Of a stretch of 64,000 bases of DNA, positions 25,174 through 35,812 are shown piece after piece; within the stretch, counting starts at the first letter, position 1; the number at the start of each line of letters is the position of its first letter. Under the pieces are notes generated by a model. It was not told the DNA's origin. It made no database searches and saw only the letters and a list, made by a program, of their open reading frames with translations. This stretch comes from Caenorhabditis elegans. Its lineage: Eukaryota > Nematoda > Chromadorea > Rhabditida > Rhabditidae. The translations under genes and the position numbers were made by a program. The DNA lies in the NCBI RefSeq assembly GCF_000002985.6, contig NC_003280.10, positions 6,940,501 to 7,004,500 of the forward strand, read 5' to 3'.

Positions 25174-25398
25174 TGTTCCATTATTATCTGTTAGTAAAAT
25201 AATATCGTAAATAAAAATATTACTCAAAATAATTTGTAGGGTTAGAGAACCTATCATTGGAGTGAAAGATAGAGGAAAACGAAAATTTCAAAAAAACTTA
25301 ATCTTCAATAAATTTATCAGAAAACAAAAATAAAACAACCGCGTAAAAAAAAGAGAAAACACAAAAAGGCTCCAATTATTCCTAAAATTCCAAGATTG

Positions 25399-27142
25399 TT
25401 AATCATCGGTCCATTCTTCGTCTTCTCCATCTTCTACTACCTCGTTTTGAACTTTGCCTGAAAATCGTTGATTTATAAAGAAACACGAGAAATTAAAAAA
25501 AAAACAACACTAATGAAAACAACTAACCTTTAGCAGGTACCTTCTGATCCTTAGCAACAATGCAATTGGTGACGTCAGCATTCTCTCCGATTTCTACTCC
25601 ATCACAAATAATAGAGTTGCTTATGGAGGCACTGGAATGGAAAAGTATAAATTCAAGTTTTAATTCAAGAAATCAGTAATTGTGATAACAGAAGAATTCT
25701 TAAATCGAAAGTTTTCATATGTTTGTCTATTTATTAAGAAAATATCTTTTCCGAAAGCTCATCCGAAACTTCTCGCGCTACGAAAATCCCAAAACTAACC
25801 CATTTCCAATGACAACGCCTTTGGCAATGATACTCTCTTTTAGCTTTGTTTTTTCACCAATCCGACAATTATCCGAGATGAAAGACCGTTTGATAACTGA
25901 ATCCTTGTCAATCTGAATGGAAATGTTCCCTAACTATTTTTGAACAAGTATTACCTCTGCGCTTTCTTCGATCCGACTCTCGTGGGCAGCAATTTTATCA
26001 GTTTTGTAGTTGAAATTCTTCCCATTTCCGCGATATTCCATCAATCGAGTAAAAGATTTTTGAATCTAAAAAAACAATTTAAAGGCTATATGATAATGCA
26101 TTATTAGCACTTACAGCTTTATTCACTTCGAAATAAGAGCCAAGAGTATTCGCATGTGCAGTTACAAATCCATTTTCATGAGGAAGACGATATGCAAAGC
26201 ATTTGATATCAGAATCCGGTTCAAATTGTTTATCAATCAGAAGAGGCACAAAATCGGCTTTGAATGATGAAATGTGTCTAGAAATTATACATTTAGAGTA
26301 AAACACATTCAAAGAAACACTTACTTTGATTTTGACAGATTAAGAAGAACTTTATGACGTATAGCATAAACATGACAATCATTGTACTTTGAAGTTAATT
26401 TGATCGATGGGAATATTTTCAAACTTTTCTCCATAACCAATGGAGCATCAAAATCATCATCTCCGCAAAGGAATGCAAGTTGACCTGTCGATTCTACTAT
26501 TGCCATTACATCGGTGGCTGTAAATTAATATTTTGATAAATTAGAGGAAGGTTGAAATAAATAATACCTTTAGGTTTTTTCGATTTTGATCCCGGAGCCG
26601 GAGCATTGACACACGTATCTGCAATAAGAGCGACAAGCGTGGAATTTGTAGCTCGGAAGAAATCAACAAGTGGAATGAGACTGGCATCGCTGATAAAATC
26701 ACAGGAAACAATCAATGCATCTTTCTGTAAAAATTAGAATTATTAAGGTAACTTCTTTTTCAGCTGATTGACTTACCGTAATTTTAGAATGATGATTCTT
26801 CAATAGATCCGCGGTTCCAAAATCCTCTTGATTGACACAAATATATTCAATATGTGCTGGATACTTTTCTAATAGCTTCGACTTTTTTACTTCTTTTTCG
26901 AGAGTTAGTTGAAGAACTTCACGAACAAATATCTTGATATCTTAAAAGTTTAATTACTCAATCATATTTAACGATAAAAAATCAATGTTACCAGTAATTC
27001 CTGTTCTTAGAAGCGAGGAAAGTGGATAAAGGAACATTGGCACTCCGACAACAGGCAGTAGGCATTTTTGAACATGGCGTGTAAGGACAGGCATGCGTGT
27101 GCCACCTCCAGAACACAAAAGTATCCCTTGCATTTCGTGCAT
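25399..27142 (-). CDS. ppp-1: Translation initiation factor eIF2B subunit gamma (nucleotidyltransferase/left-handed beta-helix protein)
   Basis: Nine exons: 26992-27142 (ATG), 26777-26940, 26568-26724, 26325-26517, 26115-26277, 25955-26065, 25800-25912, 25528-25631, 25399-25457 (TAA), giving 404 residues. The N-terminus (ILLCSGGGTRMPVLTRHVQK) is the pyrophosphorylase-like nucleotide-binding loop; ALIVSCDFISD fits the next sugar-nucleotidyltransferase motif. The C-terminal third carries hexapeptide-type repeats (VIKRSFISDNCRIGEKTKL, IIAKGVVIGNG, SIICDGVEIGENADV) and ends with an acidic tail including Trp. In eIF2B this subunit pairs with epsilon in guanine-nucleotide exchange on eIF2. The stop is only 226 bp upstream of the tra-2 ATG on the same strand, suggesting an operon. 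Confidence 0.92.
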
Positions 27143-27298
27143 TTTTATCTGAAATTGTTATTTGAACGAAAAAAATATGTTTAAAATGTTAGGAAAAAAA
27201 AGAGAAAGCTTGCAACTCTGCTGGAATTGTTTTTTTGTTTAAAAAATAACTGTTGTATATTTACGGGCTAAACAACACGCGCATGCGTTATTACGGAG

Positions 27299-27350
27299 TG
27301 TCGTTAGCCAGATTTGTTGTATACTGTCGTTAGCAAGATTTGTTGTATAT
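27299..27350. repeat. 26-bp tandem duplication upstream of ppp-1
   Basis: Two adjacent copies of TGTCGTTAGC[C/A]AGATTTGTTG followed by TATA[C/T] (27299-27324 and 27325-27350), differing at two positions. They lie about 160-210 bp upstream of the ppp-1 ATG, between ppp-1 and the RING-like gene. Confidence 0.8.
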
Positions 27351-27481
27351 TATAAATTCTGCAGAATTCTGGAGGAAAGAAACGATAAGATGTGTATTTA
27401 GATCGGAAAGGAATTTATTTGAAGAAATATTGTTTATTAGAATGACAAATCGTAATTGAGTATCAATTAATTGAGCTCATT

Positions 27482-30085
27482 CTATTGTTTCTTTGGTCTC
27501 GACACGATTCCCGTGGTATCGACAAGTACAGTAGTGTTCTGTAAATATTAAAATGAAGAATGAAGTCAAGGGTGTTTTAAAATGAACCTCGTTGATGTTC
27601 AAAGAAGAACAAGAAGATCGGATTGTATCTTTTGTCACATCGAGTTTCGACTTCTTATTGTCATCAATGCGATAGTATCCGTAGATCTAAAAAATATAAC
27701 TGGACGCTTGGAATCAGTGGGTCAACGTACTTTGTCGGTGGGTAGAATTTTCAGAACACGACGAGTTTCCCTGACCAGGTCTCCGAGCGTTCCTTCCCTA
27801 ACGAACTCCATTGGCATTCCTCCATCGTCGTCATCACACTGGCCAATCTAAAATTTCCTTCCCTATTTTCAGATTCACTAAACTTTAATATTTTTCAGGG
27901 CCGCGCGCACGCAGCCCCGATACGCAAAAATTAAGCTGTTGGCGAATCTCAACTCGAGACTGCCACACAGGTCAGCCCGCCCAAAAGTGCAATGGGTAGG
28001 CCTCACCATGGGGATCCCGTCTTCATGATCACGAGATACCCCCAGCCAGGTAAGTTTATGAGCTATAGTGAAGGGGGGCCTATGCTTATTTGTGTTCGGA
28101 CATCTCGCGGGTTTCGCAGCTGCCCATCTTTCTCGTGCAAGTAGGCGGGGTTGTGGCAGAGAACGAGACGACCACCCTAGTAAATACGAGAAATATATTT
28201 ACTTGCCTTGAGTGAAAACTTTTGACCATTCATTGTGTTTAGATCTCCATGGATTATGTTCTGAAAAATTGTAACTTTGTCTAAATTAATTCCCCTATAA
28301 CCACGATGCGAGATTTTTGCGCTAAAGTATAGTACCCGGTCTTGACACGACAAGTTTCTGTGGATACTGTAATTTCAAACTTCTGTTTTTGCGGAGTTTT
28401 TAATTGATTTATTGATTCCATAGTTTTCTCTCACTATTCGTTAAAATTTATGTGTTTTAATTAATATCATATTTGTTTTTTAAAATAACATTAATACCGT
28501 TATCAAAAAACTATGACAAAGACGTCTTTAAAGACCGGTAAGAAAAATAATTCGAAAGTTTAAGACTACAGTACTCTTCAAAAACGCACGGCTTTTTCCA
28601 TTAACGGAAAAGCCATTCTACAAAATTCATCGTGCCAAGACCGTGCACCGTATGTTTGGCGCAAAATTTCTCGTCCAGCTCCAGTACACCTACCGTTACA
28701 ATGTCATCCTTCAAAGTTTGCATCGAAAATTTTGCCTGAAGAGTGAACTTGGAGAAAAACGCCTTCTTCTCTGGAAACTGAGCATCCAACGCCAAAACGC
28801 TTTCACATCGATACGGAATTGCACATGTTTTAACAGGACAAGCCGGTGACTTTCCATTTTTCTCACATTCGTCAAGCATTGATCCGATGCATTTAATACA
28901 TACATCATGGTCACACTCCAATTCAGAAGGGAAGTTTCGAAGAACTTCACCCTCACAGTGTAGTGATCCCATACATGGTTGTCGGGTCTGAACTAATTGA
29001 CGTGTGTAATTAAATGAGCCGAAAAACTATACCGCATCTGCCGACTTTCTCCTTTTCGCTGACTCTTTGTTGACACACTTGCCGAGTTCACAAAAATCCC
29101 GTCCATTCGTCCATTTCGGACCACACACATCACACATTCTTGCCTGGAAATGTTTTGATTTTATTCCTTATAATTAAGAATTAAAATTACCCCGCAACAT
29201 GGAATGACGATTGTCTTATCAAATACGAGTGCCTTCTTGCATGGTCCTTCACATATCATGTCTTCTTCATCGATCATCAATTCAGCACAACCAAGAGCAG
29301 GGCAACAAGATTTCTCTCTGAAAGTGGAAATTGAATTATGAAGCTTTTAACATTCAAATTTCTAACTTTCTGCTTGCCAAATCATAACAGTGCTGACATA
29401 TGTCGTGATGGCATGCTGTTCTCAGAATTTCAGCATTTCCCATGATCTTTCGCTGGCAGTTTTCTCCCTGCAAAACTCAATTTTCCATAGTTTTTCATAT
29501 TATTAACCCGCAAAATTTTCGATTTTTGTGCTAAAAATTACGGTAGCCGGTCTCGACACGATTAATTTTGTTAAATGCAATTCAAAAGGGTGTGCGCCTT
29601 TAAAGAGTAATTTTAAACTTTCGTTTCTTGGGAATTTTGATCAATTTTTCATAGTTTTTCTCACAATTTGAATCCATTTTTTATCGGAAACAATTGAAAA
29701 ATATTTCGATTCAAATTCCGTGGCAACGAGAGTTCACAAGACTACAGTACCCTTCAAAGACGCGCACCAACTTGAAATTAACGAAATTGCCGTTTCGAGA
29801 CCGTATCTTTGGCGGAAAAGTCATAAAAGTTCGAATCTTTGTAATTACTAACTTCGCAAGTGCTTGTCATTGGTTCAGGAGCTGTAAGACTCGAGTAACA
29901 ATGTGCAACTGGACAGACACGCATCTTTTTGGTTGATTTTTTGAGGCATTTTGTGCAGAATGTGTGCAAACAGGGAATCAACTGGAAAATTTGAATCCGT
30001 ATGGCTGAGAATAATGCAATAATCTCACTTGAGTTGCTTCTTCACATGGTTTTAAATCATTGCAAACTGCACACCAAATTGACAT
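27482..30085 (-). CDS. Cysteine-rich RING/zinc-finger-like protein of unknown function
   Basis: Ten exons: 30029-30085 (ATG), 29853-29981, about 29367-29475, 29191-29317, 29033-29143, 28694-28987, 28207-28260, 27731-27847, 27588-27686, 27482-27538 (TAG); about 384 residues. It has repeated RING-like Cys/His sets: WCAVCNDLKPC with CLHTFCTKCL and CPVAHC; CHHDICQHC with CCPALGC; CCGARMCDVC with CELGKC; ECDHDVCIKC with CPVKTC. The C-terminal 90 residues lack cysteine sets. An E3 ligase or zinc-binding role is possible but unproven. The exon 2-3 junction is uncertain: the obvious GCAG acceptor at 29469 breaks the frame, and a weaker GAG acceptor 8 nt earlier restores it. The intron 27848-28206 uses a GC donor (AAG|GCAAGT) and contains a U1 snRNA gene. 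I do not recognise a gene name with certainty. Confidence 0.8.
27897..28057 (-). ncRNA. U1 spliceosomal snRNA gene
   Basis: Read on the minus strand from 28057: the 5' end AAACTTACCTGG is complementary to the 5' splice-site consensus; stem-loop I has the GATCATGAAG loop (U1-70K site); stem-loop II has the ATTGCAC loop (U1A site); the Sm site is AATTTTTG (at about 27920-27930); a GC-rich 3' terminal stem follows (GGGGCTGCG...). Length is about 160 nt. All diagnostic elements are present, so it looks intact. It lies inside an intron of the RING-like gene, on the same strand, with its own upstream promoter. The exact 3' end is approximate. Confidence 0.93.
28093..28119 (-). promoter_or_regulatory. 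Putative snRNA proximal sequence element for the U1 gene
   Basis: The minus-strand sequence GCGAAACCCGCGAGATGTCC, continuing GAACA, lies about 36-62 bp upstream of the U1 5' end, where worm snRNA genes carry a PSE. It is GC-rich within an AT-rich intron. The position supports the call; the exact consensus was not checked. Confidence 0.5.
28318..28662. repeat. Dispersed palindromic repeat (RING-like gene intron)
   Basis: The left end GCGCTAAAGTATAGTACCCGG plus TCTTGACACG pairs with the right end CGTGCCAAGACCGTGCACCG plus TATGTTTGGCGC. Middle GATACTGTAATTTCAAACTT pairs imperfectly with AAGTTTAAGACTACAGTACTC. Same family as 29524-29818. Confidence 0.75.
29524..29818. repeat. Dispersed palindromic repeat (RING-like gene intron)
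   Basis: The left end TTACGGTAGCCGGTCTCGAC and right end TTTCGAGACCGTATC plus TTTGGCG are inverted around a centre near 29670. It fills most of the intron between exons 2 and 3 of the RING-like gene, the intron whose acceptor is problematic. Confidence 0.75.
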
Positions 30086-30375
30086 CTTTGGATAACTTGA
30101 AATATTTCGAAATAATCTTCTTTCTACATTGAAGTCGGGAACATTTTAAATTTTCGATGTAAAAAACAATATCACGTTATTTTTATTTAAACATTTTTTC
30201 TCTTTTATTAACGCTTTTTTTTCACCAACCAAGACTTGCAACATTTTTCAAGCAAACATTTATCTGGAGAAATTGTCTATTTAATAAATTACTGATTGAA
30301 ATAAGCGGATTGGTAATAATAGAACTGCAAGAGTACATGAAAAATACAATAAATATTCGGCGCAAATGCGATAAT

Positions 30376-31734
30376 TTAGAGAACAAATGGAACGATGGCC
30401 TTGCGATTTTTTGGGTAATCTGGGAACTCCTTGAGGTAGTTGCGGTGCTTTCCTTGGGCCCAGATTGCCATTTGAGCGAATCCAGCGGTGGTGAAGATGA
30501 TTGCTAAATTTTAAGATTATGAATAAAATCAATTATATTTACAAGTTTTTTATTTACCTGGAAGAGATTGGACCATAATGGAGAAGAAGATCCATGATGC
30601 GACCTCATATGTGTAGTTCGGGCACGAAACGTAGTTGAAGAGGAGAGAAAGTGGATTTCCATCAGGCTTTGGAATACGACGTTCGCGGGTTCCAGCTGGA
30701 CGGAGGTTGCGGAGAAGAATGTGGATCGAGAGATTTCCAAACTCCGAAATCACGAAACCGGCAAGTCCGAAATAAACCTGAAGATCTCCGAAAGCTGGTG
30801 GTGTGAAAAGTGGGTGATTGACAAAGTAGGCGACGAAGGCAGCGAATCCCCAGTAATAGGAGCAGTTCTGAAAATTCAGGAAATAGAAATTTGTTTATCG
30901 ATTAGTGAATTTTATTTTTAATCTTGTCCGTTTCAAAATTCTCTACTAAAACTACCTAAAGTTGTACGAAATATTCTAACTTTGAATTTTAGGCATATTC
31001 AACGTTTTTACTAGTTTTTTTTTGTTGCTATATTTCAGATTGAAAATTGCCGTAGAGCGTAAAATAATTTTTTCATCAACGCAACTTTTGCAACTTACTA
31101 TTAGTGTCCCTTATTACTTTTTACTCAATTGTTTTTATTTTTATTTTTGAAACATGCCTTGACTAAATTGAACTGTGGCATAGTCGAGTTTCCGAATCTA
31201 TGGATGAATTGAGTTTCGAACAATCTCTTGGCGTAGTGGAAGCTCCATGCAAAGAAGGCGATTTGTACTGCTGGATGCATGGTAGCATTGACAGCGGCTG
31301 TAATGTAAGATATTGTGTGAAATAATATTAATCCGGCTCACCTTGTCCATAAATGAAAGTTGGTCGAAGATAGAAAAGCGGATAAACGAACAAAGGTCCA
31401 GCATACTCAGCCATGAAGACAGTCTTCCAGGCGATTTGTGGTCCGAGATCTCTTACATATAAAACTGCTTTTTGAGATGAAAGTCCAAGATCGGAGAGTT
31501 TTTGGTCATCAGCCAATGGTTTACCCTTTGGTTCGACACGGAGAGCCTGACGTTCTTCGGTGAGTTTCAGCTCTGAAATTATTTAGCTAATAAATCATAA
31601 ATTTCGATTCACAAACTTTTCTGGGCAATTCGCTTCTTGATAGCTTTGATCGTTTCGGATCCAGAAATTCCCTCGAGGGTGATGATGAGATTGTCCGTAC
31701 GCTTTGCGTCATAAACCTCCAGAATCCCACTCAT
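30376..31734 (-). CDS. art-1: ART-1, trans-2,3-enoyl-CoA reductase-like (steroid 5-alpha-reductase superfamily)
   Basis: Five exons: 31617-31734 (ATG), 31342-31572, 31158-31297, 30558-30867, 30376-30503 (TAA), giving 308 residues, the same length as human TECR. The N-terminal 75 residues have the ubiquitin-like region of the TECR family; several membrane segments follow. The family core KNCSYYWGFAAFVAYFVNHP and the C-terminal 5-alpha-reductase motif (NLSIHILLRNLRP, PKPDGNPLSLLFNYVSCPNY) are clear. Expected role: last step of very-long-chain fatty acid elongation in the ER membrane. Intron 30868-31157 has a GC donor (AAG|GCATGT); the frame and the family alignment across K-NCSYYW require it. 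A TTTTCAG acceptor lies one base before the ATG. Confidence 0.93.
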
Positions 31735-32375
31735 TCTGAAAATTGAGGTTTTATATAAACTGAAAAAAAGGAATTTTCACAAAAACTGGCTCTATTCAGA
31801 AAGAAACGAATTTTTTGCAGTCCACTATTATAAAAATGGTGTGATTTTCTTTTACGGGTCGCTATCAATTGAACTGATAAAAAAAGAAGAGAAGCATTGT
31901 GAAAATGCCAATTGAAACGAACGACCTCGAAATAAAATTTACTAAATGCATTAAAAAATAGAAATTATTATATTTTCAAAGATTTTTGTCTGCCTTAAAT
32001 AAGGGAAAAGCGATAATATTTAAACGTTTTTTGAAATAGCCTCATTATCAGGTGATTCTTATTCAACTGCTCGAAAAATCGCCCTTCTCCGTCAGAACTT
32101 GTTGATAGTTTAACGGCTGGCACAACATTTATGGCAGTTTGGTAACAAAACTGAAAAGTGAAGTATTGATATAATGAGCAGAGACATTGAGATTTGTAAA
32201 ACATAGAAATTGGAAACTACAACCTTTATTTGAAATTTTGAAGAAATTTTATGTGAAAATATACAGTAGTAGGAGTAGGAACAACGGGATTCTTAAGAAT
32301 ATAACGACAAAGCAAGAAATGAAAAATTGTCTTTAGTAGGAATTGTGTGGAGATTCAGAGACGCGATTCAGGTAG
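31735..32375. other. Intergenic gap between art-1 and sod-1
   Basis: AT-rich; no exon recognised on either strand. It contains the art-1 upstream region and the sod-1 3' UTR. Confidence 0.6.
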
Positions 32376-33380
32376 TCACTGGGGAGCAGCGAGAGCAATG
32401 ACACCGCAGGCAGCACGAGCTCCGGCGTTTCCAGTCTTCTTGGACTCTTCTGCCTTGTCTCCGACTCCCTCGCCTGGAAAGTTTACTAAATTGATTTTTA
32501 ATTCGAATTGTTCATACCGAGGTCGTCTTGTCCGGCATGAACAACCATAGATCGGCCAACGACAGTGTTTGGACCGTAAAGCGTGACGAGCGTGTCGGTG
32601 AGCTTGATTTTTGCCACTCCATCGGCTCCAGCTTCCACATTTCCTAGATCGCCTACGTGACGGATCTCGGACTGAAAAAATATTATAATTCAAGCGATAT
32701 AAAAAATTTCCATACTTTTGGTCCACCATGAGTCTTTCCAAATGGATTGAAGTGTGGACCGGCAGAAATGCATCCGTTGGTGGAATCACCATATTGGTGA
32801 ACGTGGAATCCATGAAGACCGGGAGTAAGTCCCTTGATTTCTCCTTCAATAACTGCCTGGTCATTTTCGGACTTCTGAAAAAGAATACAAATGATTTAAG
32901 CGGAAAACTCGGCTAACCTGTGTGATCCAGATAGTACCGGTAACAGTTTCTCCACGAAGAACAGCGACAGCACGGTTCGACATTTTTTGAGCGGCTTCGA
33001 CCTGTAAATTCAACGAATTTTCTAGGGAACACTCTAAGGAATATCACGGCAAAAAGTTTAGAATTAGAAAAAAACAGGCAGATCACAGTCGATAGATGCA
33101 AAATTAAAAAAGAAATGGTAAACACGAGAGAGAGAGAGAGAAGGTGGAGCGAGATGAAATAGACAACATTGTGTGTGTACCCGCCTCTCGGTCGCAGAAT
33201 TTTGTAGCTATGTCTCTAGTTTTTGTGGGTTTCTGATGAAAATGATGATAATTAAGGTAAAGGCAACAACACAACGCCATAGATCAAATAGGCCCAAGTT
33301 GCGAATGACGAATGTTTCGGATAAGCACTGACCTGCGGAAAAATCGCGTTGGAGACCTGAGTGAGAAGATTCATAAACAT
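32376..33380 (-). CDS. sod-1: Cytosolic Cu/Zn superoxide dismutase SOD-1 (two N-terminal forms)
   Basis: The short form uses exons 32918-32983 (ATG at 32983), 32716-32874, 32518-32671, 32376-32473, giving 158 residues. Copper and zinc ligands are all present at standard SOD1 numbers: His46, His48, His63, His71, His80, Asp83, His120; Cys57 and a C-terminal Cys form the usual disulfide; an Arg lies near the active-site channel. It dismutates superoxide. A longer form starts at 33380 (exon 33333-33380) and splices to 33001, adding 22 residues ([16 protein letters not shown] then VEAAQK) before the short-form Met. The longer form is inferred from an open frame and good splice sites. Confidence 0.95.
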
Positions 33381-34290
33381 CACCGATCTAAAATACTGAA
33401 TCTACAACTTTGAATAATAAAGAAACAATGGAAAGTATGATTATGACACTGATTAAAAACCACAAAACAAAAACACAGAAAAAATAAGCGGCTCACAAAT
33501 TCAACGTCTCCACTCTTGAAAACTCGAAATTGAACGATTATTTCAAGAAAAAGGATTTTTAATAACTAAATTTTAATTAATTTTGAGAATCGGAAGAAAA
33601 CCGGGAGTGGAGAATCGTTTCTATAGAAACTACGAAAGCGTAAAGAAAATTTAGAGAAAAAAGAAAAAAACAACAGCAAAATAGTGTGCACGCATCAAAC
33701 TTGACGAGCAATGCGCGTCAAATATGCTGTTCGAGAAAAACCGCGGTTATTTAAATGTGAAATTTTTGTGTTGCGAGAATAAATAGCGTCGGGTTTCTTT
33801 CATGTTGGAAATTTTCGTTTCCAGAAACAAGATATGAAGATCGTTATGCAATGAAAGTTTTTCCGTAGAAACTTTCATGTGAATCAAAACGCCGAAGGCA
33901 ACAAAAAAAAACTACCTTACAGGTGCAAACACGTTGTGTTTTTTTTCTTTCTCTTCTTAAATTTGACGGGGTTGCGGAATTGAACTCAAATTGTAAACGG
34001 AAAATGTGGTTCTTTCAAAAATTAGATTTCCAAAAATTTAACAATTCCAAAATTTCAAAATTTCGAAATTCAAAAAACTTTGACCCCTTGACCCCGCCCA
34101 CAACAATGAGAGGAGGGCCTCTCATTCATTATTCATCTTTGATCCTGTACTGGTGGGTGAGTTTAATTCTGCTCCAAAATTGTGGTAATTGGTTATTGCA
34201 AGAGACTTCGTAATGGAAGTCATCTTGAGAATCCCAAGATTGTCCCCCAGACGTAAGTAAGTATAAGATGTAGTTGTCTGGAGTCAAGTG
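33381..34290. other. Region upstream of sod-1
   Basis: AT-rich intergenic sequence. No exon was recognised. An ORF at 33923-34213 is low complexity (repeated SK/FRNSK codons from AAATTCC repeats) and is not supported as a gene. Confidence 0.5.
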
Positions 34291-34294
34291 GTTT

Positions 34295-34615
34295 ACTCTC
34301 GATTAATCCAGACTGGCTAACCTGGTGCCTAACGGTTTCGAGTGATTGGGGTTGGGTGATTGGTATTCTTGTTGATACTATATTCTAAAGATATGATACG
34401 GTCGGGGTAGGTAGGAGACTGAGTAGGTAGGTAGGGTAGGGTAGGTAACGGGGTAGGTAGGTAACTGAGGGCGCACGAGTAGGGGGCTAGAGGGGTAGAT
34501 ATCGTTTCATATCTTAAGAGTATAGTATCAGCAAGAATATCAGTCTCTCAATACTTGATTGCTCGAAACTGGTACGACACTTGGTCAGTCCGGTTTGGTG
34601 TTCTATCATTGCCTG
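34295..34615. repeat. Fold-back repeat with a GGTAG-rich loop
   Basis: The left arm (about 34300-34400, including GTTTCGAGTGATTG and GATACTATATTC...AGATATGATA) pairs imperfectly with the right arm (about 34498-34612, including TCATATCTTAAGAGTATAGTATC and CAATACTTGATTGCTCGAAAC). The loop, about 34400-34490, is a degenerate GGTAG/GGTAGGTAG array. No ORF. Confidence 0.65.
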
Positions 34616-35812
34616 TCGGTAATGGTGCTAAATTAAGATTAAGATTTTGAAAAATAACAATTTTTATTTTTTTGAATTTTATTTCGAAAAATGTTCTATA
34701 AAATAAACTCACAGTTGGTTAAAATTTAAATTTTGAATAAATAATAAGCAGCATGAATCGCATAGTTATTCTACTGTACTAAAGCTGGCAATTTTTGATA
34801 TCAAAACTGATAATTCTGACAATTCCTATTGACGTAGAATATCCTTTTGGTCTTTATGATGTAGACAATGGAGGTGAGAAAAGAAGGGGGCTAAAAACCC
34901 AAGAGAATGATTCAGGGGTCAACTGGCAATCGATATTCAAGGTGCTCTTTGAATAGGTCCTGGATTATTGTTGTCTCATTCTGCTTTTATTCTCTTGTGA
35001 TGAATGGTGACTCTTCTTTTCCTCTTCTTCGTCTCCCACCGAAAAACCTAAAAATTGTTCTCTGCCATTTGAGATCTATTGAACAGCGAGTTTTCAATTG
35101 GAAAGTGCCTATAAATGTTTATCTTTTCAGAATATATTTTTCAATAGTCTCTGAGAAGACTAAGGATATTATCAGAGAGCTATGCATCTTCAAAAATATT
35201 GTTTTCTTCTTTGGCATGTCCGATCAGTTGGTATATGGTTTTTCTAAATGTAATCACAAGCATGGCTGTGCTCATACCAGGCGGAGAAATGTTTTGTAAA
35301 AAATCAAGAGAATGGAGTACATCAAGATATCACGGCTACTGCACCAAAGCACTGCGACTTTTTTCGAACGAGGGCCGAGAAAAATGCGAAAAAACGGTGT
35401 TTGCACACAATACACCGCATTTTACGACATTGTGCACTTCTTACTGTACCTAGCGAGAAAATGAGTCTTAACTGCTTTGAATAAAACATAATTATAATTT
35501 ATTGAGAAAATTTGTGAAAAATAAGAGAAAATTAAAAAAAAAGAATCGATTGATAATTATATTGATAAAATATGGACTTTTTGGTGGATTTTGGGAAATT
35601 CGTCGTCTTTGTCCAGTTTCTATCGCCAGATTTCTGCAAAAAATCGTTTATATAACTGCGACTATGGTATTTTGAACCGGAGGGCACAAATTCAACAGAA
35701 TGCTTCCCCGTATATATTATTTTACCTGAGCTAAAAATATTAAATCAGGAATTGTACAGGCTGGTTGAACTATCGTATTATTCGGAACGTTTCTTGAGAA
35801 CAAATCGTGCCT
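34616..35812. other. Intergenic region with a shared repeat end
   Basis: No supported gene. At about 35345-35385, CACTGCGACTTTTTTCGAAC plus GAGGG matches, in inverse orientation, the copy at about 37470-37508; the pair flanks the broken gene between them. Confidence 0.45.

Noticed and set aside
34907..35299. 130-codon plus-strand ORF
   Set aside because: No recognisable family, no splice sites of good quality and overlap with repeat sequence; insufficient support for a gene.
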